A stretch of 64,000 nt of DNA from Trichopria drosophilae (taxonomy: Eukaryota; Arthropoda; Insecta; Hymenoptera; Diapriidae), in contig CM059587.1 in the NCBI GenBank assembly GCA_030407085.1, positions 80,589,001 through 80,653,000 of the forward strand, given 5' to 3'. The position numbers and the translations under genes are program-made. The notes under the pieces were generated by a model. The model made no database searches. It worked only from the letters and a program-made list of their open reading frames with translations, and was not told the origin of the DNA. Numbering within the stretch: the stretch's first letter is position 1; every line of letters starts with the position of its first letter. This document shows, one piece after another, positions 58,501 to 64,000 of the stretch.

Positions 58501-61500
58501 ATCGATATTCAAAAGTTTTTGAAATGGTCAAAAAAGGGATTCAAATCTAATAAAATGAATGCATTGCTATCCCCTCCAATACATTTTGGATTACTAGGTT
58601 ATTGATCAGTGTTTTAACTAAAAAGTTAGTTACTTTGTTTTGTATTAACGTCACGCTATATTCGTTTTATGCTTAGACTACGATAACTTTGATTTTTATT
58701 TTTATATACAAAAAGTAATGTATTTTTATACATACACATCGACTGCAATATTTTTCAAGATAGAAACTTATAATAAAGTAATAATATTTCATCAATGTAT
58801 TAAAATGAAAATAAATATTACGATACTGAAACCGATGGAGTAAATATTTTGGAATATAGTATAAACATTGATGAATGTCATTAGAATTATAAAAACCAAA
58901 TATGAAAAATATGAAAGTAATAAAATGTGCACAAATTTAATTGTGGATTTAAATGAAAAAATGATAATAAATGAAAAATACACAAATGCACAAAGAATAC
59001 ACACAAAAAAAAGATTGTTATAAATATATAATTTCAAAGACAAATACAATATTATTCATTACTATTAAAATAAATTTACTTATTTTCTTCTCATTTCAGG
59101 TGTCACGAATGGCAAACATTTTATTTATTACTATTTTTGGCAACATATTCGGAAAGAACAGAAAATTCTCAGTCCGAAATGGTTATTTATATAAAAATTA
59201 TTATTATTTATAATTCTCTAAAATAACCATCAGAAGGTCAAATGTAGAAAATCGTAATATTTATACTCGAAATCACGTGCTTCTGATAAAGTATGCCCAT
59301 CTTCTATAATAATTGCTATTGTCAGTACTTTGACTGTCGCGAGTCCCCTCTTCTCCCCAACCCCCTGTCATAATTCAAAATTCGTAAATTTTGATATCTG
59401 ATTCAAGATCAGCGACCTCGAAAACCATCGCATAATGAATTTCGGCCAAACACACTTTAACCTTCAAATAACCTTGAAAATAGACCTCAAGGTCAACACC
59501 AATAATACAGGAAGATGGCTCTTTTTTCGAGAAAAATTTCTATTCGGAATACTTTTCTTTAAAACACTTATTTTTCAAAATATTTCGTCTTTACACGTTT
59601 GACCTTTTGAAGGTCATTTTAGAAAATTATAAATAATCAATTCGGGCTGAGATTTTTTCGTTCTTTCTGAATACTGCGGCCAAAGTAGTGATTCCAAATT
59701 GAAAAAGTACTTTAACCTTCAAATACCCTTGAAAACACAATTGAAGGTCATTGTCAAGGTCGTAGTTCAATCAACCTCTGAATGTTGTATAATTTTTGTT
59801 TGAAACATTCTTTATTTATAAGGGGAAACAAAATTTATTAAAATAAATTTTTTCGGGTGCTCGAGTCGAAAATTACGTTTCAGAAATTGATTTTGAATGT
59901 AAAAAGTCAGAGAAACAGCTCTTTTTATTCTTTTAATCATATTTTTGTAATTTACTAGATATTAAGTTATATAAAAGATTTGTATTATGCTGTGAGGTGG
60001 ATGTTGGAGTATTTTTTATTTATTTACATAATTCATATTTTAATAATTGATAATATAGGCTGATAATAAATATCAACTTAAAAAAAGGCAAAAAGTATTT
60101 GTTTGGACTTTATATGATGCGTCGTAGTACATTTTCCGACGCAAGTAGTTATTGAGTGTTTATTTTTTAAACATTATGACATTATCTTCGCGCATATGTG
60201 CGCAATGTTATGATGTTCTGGCATGTTATGATTGTGCAATAAACAAAAATGTGCTTACTTCAGTAACAACAGAATACATCATTAAATTATTAAGCGTTTT
60301 GTGGAATTTTTTACGAATGATGATATAATATTGTACCTATATTTTTATTTTATTCTAAAAATATATCGATATATGCGATATGCTAAAGTTAATTAATAAA
60401 TATATTAAATTACATTAATAAGTTTTTATTTGGTTTATTTACAGAGGAAGACTTTATTGCCACTCTTATCGGACCAATCACTGACCGTGTTTGTTTATCG
60501 CAGGCGGAATTATGTTTATTAGTAAATTATTTTCGAAAACCAGATGGAAAGATCGATTATCTACGTTTTTGTGGAGTCACCGGCAACGATGGTAATATTT
60601 TCAAACATTTATTGGAATAGTTAGTCGTGAAACTAGATGATTCGATTTACACTTTGTTTTGGGCAACTAATTGAATTGAATAAAATTATCATTTTTAGAA
60701 TTTGTTTTAAGAGGGGGTCTAAAGTGGTCCGTCGGTAAAGAAGGAAGTTTCACTTAAAAACGTAAATAAAAAATTACTGAATCGATTTTTCAAAATTTTG
60801 GCTTTGTAATGACAATTCTAATTACTATAGACGGTATCCTAGAAAGTACCAAAGAAATTAATTGAGAACTGACCGAGAATTTTCGAAAATGAATAAAAAT
60901 CACTTATTTCCTAAAATTCTCGGTCATTTCTGCATTATTATTTTTTATATTTTCTACTATATCGTCCATAGTAATTAGAATTACCTTTACAGAGCCAGAA
61001 TTTTGAAAATTTGGTTCAGGCATTTTTAATTTACGTTTTTTACTGAAATTTCCTATTTTATCGGCGGACCTCTTTAAAACCCCTTTAAACTCATTTTTCC
61101 ATACAAAAGATTCCAAATAATTCTTATCTTGATTTTTAGAAGTAACATGGGAAGACAAGTACAATTATTTAAGTCAAGCAGAACTTGATAGAACAATGTT
61201 GGTTCTTGGAGCAATTGCCGCACGAGTAAAGAAGAGAAAACTTTCGTTGCGTCCATTTTTCGAAGATTACGATAAAGTTGCGTTTAATTTAATTTTTGCT
61301 TAAAGAAGTATCCCATCGTATCACGTGTGTATATAATGTCAAGATCTACAAGCAGTGGAAATATAATTTGTTATATTGCCAAAAATAACTTTTACTTGCA
61401 GACTGGACATTGCGATGGAATTGTTTCCTTCGAACATTTTCAAAGGGTTCTGTATTTCTTAGGACTTACAATGGGACCCGAGGAGCTTTTGTTATTAATC

Positions 61501-63264
61501 AAGCGTTTTGCCCAAAATAATTACTTCATCGATTATGTGGCATTTCTTGAAGAGATTGATGAGACGATTGCCTTTATTGAAGAACATAAACAAATTTTGC
61601 TGGATGAGAACGAAGTTAGTAAATTTGGTATTCTTTTTTAGTTCGTAAATCATAATTTAATTCTGGAAATGAGATAAATTATATTGTCCCCCTTTCCCCC
61701 ACCATATCACCGTCACTTCTCGATATTTGCTTGCGTAATAGGCAAGGATCGGCTAACGTCGACTCGCTTCGGTCACTCGCGCCGGACCAAATTACGATAG
61801 TGGGGATAGTAAGATTATATAACTTTGAACAATGGTCCAACATTTTCGAAGAACGTTTAAAACCAGTATTACAAATATTTCAAATTAGACACCAAAATGA
61901 AGTAAAACACTAACATTTTCTTAAAAATAATGTTCATTTTCCATTATTTCACTGTAATACAGTGATTTTCAATCGATTCAATAATAGAAGTTGTAAACGT
62001 TGTGAAATGATCGCCAAAGTGATAAACCATCGAAAATCACTAGACGATAGTTTCCATGCGTACACCGTAGTTACCTTGGCCGCCGTTAGATGCGCTAGTG
62101 AACTATCGCGGCACTGATTCGCTCTCGATATAGAAATAGATTTTTGTTCGGTATATGATGACCAAAGTTTTACATACAGTGAAAAAAATGGCACTAGGTT
62201 TTTTTTACTTACATTGCTCATTAATTAACAGTGTTTGATTCATTATCTATGTACTGCATTTTTATAGAATTTAGATAAATTTCCTGGACGAATAATAACA
62301 GAAAAAATGCCTCGATTGCGACGTCCGGACGTTGGCAAAACGTATCCAGGGACGGTTTTCGATTGTCAAACCATATTTCATCCAATAATGGAACCAAAAC
62401 GACCAAACATGGAATTGTCCGAAATATTGCATCGAATACAGGAATATGTACACAAAAATCGGATATTAGTTAAAGAATTTTTTAAGGTTTGAAACAATAA
62501 AATTCTTAATTATTCTTCACCATGAACTATTGTATGCGAAATAATTAATTTTTTAGGGTTTCGACTATTTGGGAAAAGTTACTGCATTGCAATTTCGACG
62601 AATTTTGGATTCCCTAAGAATATCGTCAATCGGACATCTTTATTTAACCGCAAAAGAGATGGATCTTTTAGTGGACAAATATAAGGATCCAAATGATCCA
62701 AAAATCGTTTTGTGGAAGGCGTTCGATAATGATGTTAATGAAGGTTATTATATAAACTTTAAATTATTAAAATATGAATCGTTATGTCCAAACATATATC
62801 GTTTAATCAATACTATAAGAAATATAAAATTTTGATCAACTGCAGTTAACGTAACTTTCTAAAGTTCCTGCAGTCGGTAATGTAGATTAGTACTCGAAGC
62901 GTTTAAAAAGTAGATCTGTAAGATGGCGCCACAATGTCAATTCCACGATTTAAAAGATTTTACCATCTGTCGATACACGTGAAGTGTTCAGAAATATGAT
63001 ATAAAAATTTAAAGGATTAAACTAATACTTAAATAATTATAATTGTTTTTTAGTGTATTGCAGCGACGAACTCGAACATTTTCCATTTACGAGAGTGACA
63101 ATGCCTCCTCCAGAAGTTCAAAATCTCTTGCGAATTGGACAAAAGGAGTGGAAGTCTGTAAAACCAGAATTGAAAGAAATCTGTAATGAAATTCTTAACA
63201 AAATACGATCAAAAGTTGATGGAAGGAGAATGCTTATAAAAGAGTTTTTCAGAGATTATGACAA
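52577..63264 (+). CDS. Multi-EF-hand calcium-binding protein, 5-prime part (runs off the window)
   Basis: Exon model: 52577-52594, 53535-53658, 60445-60591, 61140-61276, 61402-61614, 62268-62486, 62557-62743, 63054-63264; phases agree at every junction, giving at least 418 residues with no stop. Repeated EF-hand pairs are seen: DPDKTGLISEED at residues 38-49, KPDGKIDYLRF, DYDKTGHCDGIVSFEHF followed by IDYVAFLEEID, and DYLGKVTALQFRRIL. The repeated units with Arg/Lys-Phe-Phe-x-Asp-Tyr-Asp linkers (PFFEDYDK, EFFRDYDK) recall large cilium- or sperm-associated EFCAB6-like proteins. Many loops lack the full set of calcium ligands, so several hands may be structural. Donors of exons 1, 4 and 8 are weak (GTAATC, GTTGCG, GTCAGT). 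No signal peptide or membrane segment is seen. The gene continues beyond the window. Exact family is uncertain. Confidence 0.85.
53535..53658 (+). CDS. EF-hand gene exon 2 (first half of EF-hand 1)
   Basis: Acceptor CTCTTGTAG, donor GTAATG. Encodes ESETREVWCTCDRIRSEISE and continues to LDPDKTGLIS; the EF-hand loop is cut by a 6.8-kb intron in phase 1. Confidence 0.85.
54369..55193 (+). repeat. A-B-A-prime compound duplication in EF-hand intron 2
   Basis: Block A (54369-54558) recurs as A-prime (55004-55193), both 190 bp with only a few differences. Between them lies B (54556-54998), the copy of 50471-50913. The arrangement looks like insertion of B together with a 190-bp duplication of the target, or a two-step template switch. 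Confidence 0.9.
56074..56848. mobile_element. DNA transposon filled with a 20-bp minisatellite
   Basis: The 8-bp direct repeat GACTACAC flanks both sides (56066-56073, 56849-56856), and the ends are inverted repeats beginning GGGTG and running to TCGAAAA. Inside, degenerate units of about 20 bp (GCCGACAG plus AAAAA-type) repeat, with a higher-order period near 226 bp; the last 180 bp carry the same units in reverse orientation. An 8-bp target duplication suggests an hAT-like or P-like transposase, not encoded here. Confidence 0.8.
60445..60591 (+). CDS. EF-hand gene exon 3
   Basis: Acceptor ATTTACAG, donor GTAATA. Begins EEDFIATLIGP, completing the EF loop of exon 2, then QAELCLLVNYF and a second hand KPDGKIDYLRF. 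Confidence 0.87.
60710..61076. repeat. Foldback repeat in EF-hand intron 3
   Basis: Ends near GGTCCGTCGGTAAA and TTTATCGGCGGACC; internal GACCGAGAATTTT and AAAATTCTCGGTC pair. Same family as 1990-2275. The minus-strand frames over it are incidental. Confidence 0.75.
61140..61276 (+). CDS. EF-hand gene exon 4
   Basis: Acceptor GATTTTTAG. Encodes EVTWEDKYNYLSQAELDRTM and on to RPFFEDYDK. The frame hits a stop within ten codons past the exon, so the weak GTTGCG donor at 61277 is needed. Confidence 0.8.
61402..61614 (+). CDS. EF-hand gene exon 5 (best EF-hand pair)
   Basis: Acceptor ACTTGCAG, donor GTTAGT, 71 whole codons. Encodes TGHCDGIVSFEHFQRVLYFL and IDYVAFLEEIDET, a typical paired EF-hand of the EFCAB6 type. 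Confidence 0.88.
62268..62486 (+). CDS. EF-hand gene exon 6
   Basis: Acceptor TTTATAG (a second AG five bases on is out of frame), donor GTTTGA. Encodes a Pro/Arg-rich linker (KMPRLRRPDVGKTYPG) and a helix ELSEILHRIQEYVHKN ending KEFFK. Confidence 0.84.
62557..62743 (+). CDS. EF-hand gene exon 7
   Basis: Acceptor TTTTTAG, donor GTTATT. GFDYLGKVTALQFRRIL is an EF-hand-like loop without most acidic ligands; AKEMDLLVDKYKDPNDPK follows as the partner hand. Confidence 0.85.
63054..63264 (+). CDS. EF-hand gene exon 8
   Basis: Acceptor GTTTTTTAG. Encodes VYCSDELEHFPFTRVTMPPP and a helix to FFRDYD, leaving in phase 2 at a GTCAGT donor. The next exon lies outside the window. Confidence 0.83.
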
Positions 63265-63755
63265 GTCAGTATACAAAAAGTTTCTTTTGTGTGTTAATTA
63301 AGAAGTCATTTTTTATTGATTATAATTAGGCTTTAAATTAAATTTGAACTATTAAAAACATATTAAAACAAAATTAATACCGATGTGATGAAGGATGAAG
63401 AAGATAATTTTGATATGAAATTTTAACTCACTACAATCCTTTAAAATCTAAATATACAATTTTTTGGTGTCACGACTAAATAACTTTGCAAAAATGACTT
63501 TCCAATAATAATCTCCCAAAAATAACTTAAAAAATAAAACTTTAACAAAAATAACTTCAAATATTTCTGATTGCGTATATAATAGAATATTGTTCGAACA
63601 ATGTTCATTACATTCTTAACCACTATTCATCAATTATTGAAGCAATTCATGGAAATGAGTGAACATGAATATATGTTTACATTTTGATAAGTTCATACTT
63701 TCTACATCAATCATTATGAATATCGATTTTAATTTAATATTCGTTAGTAATTTGT

Positions 63756-63845
63756 TAGGTTAGGTAAGGTTAGGTTAGGTTAGGTTAGGTTAGGTTAGGT
63801 TAGGTTAGGTTAGGTTAGGTTAGGTTCAGTTATGTTAGGTTAGGA
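63756..63845 (+). repeat. Interstitial insect telomere repeat (TTAGG)n
   Basis: About 17 nearly perfect TTAGG units in a row with a few one-base variants, in an intron of, or downstream from, the visible EF-hand exons. TTAGG is the ancestral insect telomere unit. Confidence 0.95.
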
Positions 63846-64000
63846 GAGATATTTCGAAAAATACTTTCTTGTAATTTTTGTTAATGCATGTACAGACGCG
63901 TTGAGATATGTATAATTCGCAAATGTTGTGTTTAGTTGAAGAGATATTTGAAGTTATTATTATTAAAGTTATTTTTTCTGAATTCATTTTTGTCAAAGTT

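Larger units (their letters stand above)
53659..60444 (+). other. EF-hand gene intron 2 (6.8 kb)
   Basis: Holds the A-B-A-prime duplication, the minisatellite transposon, and at 59400-59770 a segment rich in AAGGTCA/TGACCTT half-sites that resembles 6010-6080. The rest is AT-rich without recognisable features. Confidence 0.6.

Noticed and set aside
63756..63845. True chromosome end
   Set aside because: Unique sequence continues on both sides, so this is an interstitial array.

Overview
The window looks like part of an insect chromosome. It is AT-rich, has introns in GT-AG form, carries interstitial arrays of the insect telomere pentamer TTAGG/CCTAA (about 17.0-18.0 kb and 63.76-63.85 kb), and contains a clear orthologue of the hnRNP gene squid. 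The (TTAGG)n repeat argues against Diptera and fits Hymenoptera, Coleoptera or Lepidoptera; I cannot name the species.

Layout: (1) 1-35 kb is a transposon-dense stretch without a convincing host gene. It holds decayed non-LTR retrotransposons on both strands, at least six Tigger/pogo-type MITEs with CAGT termini and TA target duplications (eight in the whole window), several foldback elements, a family of elements with CCC...GGG ends and apparent 2-bp target duplications, minisatellites and a telomere-repeat satellite. Many insertions are nested, and in several cases the empty site can be read from a second copy or from the opposite arm of a hairpin. (2) 36.1-44.6 kb, minus strand, is squid (sqd): two RRM domains and a Gly-rich tail. 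I can place seven constitutive or alternative coding exons, a 36-nt in-frame cassette microexon, and an open 61-codon terminal exon that matches the splice phase of the cassette exons. Three successive short introns each contain a sequence with box C and box D motifs (candidate snoRNAs); two of these are paralogues sharing a 35-nt identical core. (3) 44.5-45.7 kb holds the GC-richer squid promoter region and a second GC-rich patch. (4) 48.3-52.3 kb is a giant imperfect inverted repeat (arms about 1.6 kb). (5) 52.58 kb to beyond the window end, plus strand, is a multi-exon gene for an EF-hand protein resembling cilium/sperm-type EFCAB proteins; eight exons are visible, and its 6.8-kb second intron holds a recent 443-bp duplication and a transposon filled with a minisatellite.

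How it fits together: squid would supply an RNA-binding hnRNP with several C-termini and, from its introns, snoRNAs whose guides match conserved 28S rRNA segments. The EF-hand gene starts about 260 bp downstream of the giant hairpin. Everything else is mainly a record of repeated transposon insertion.
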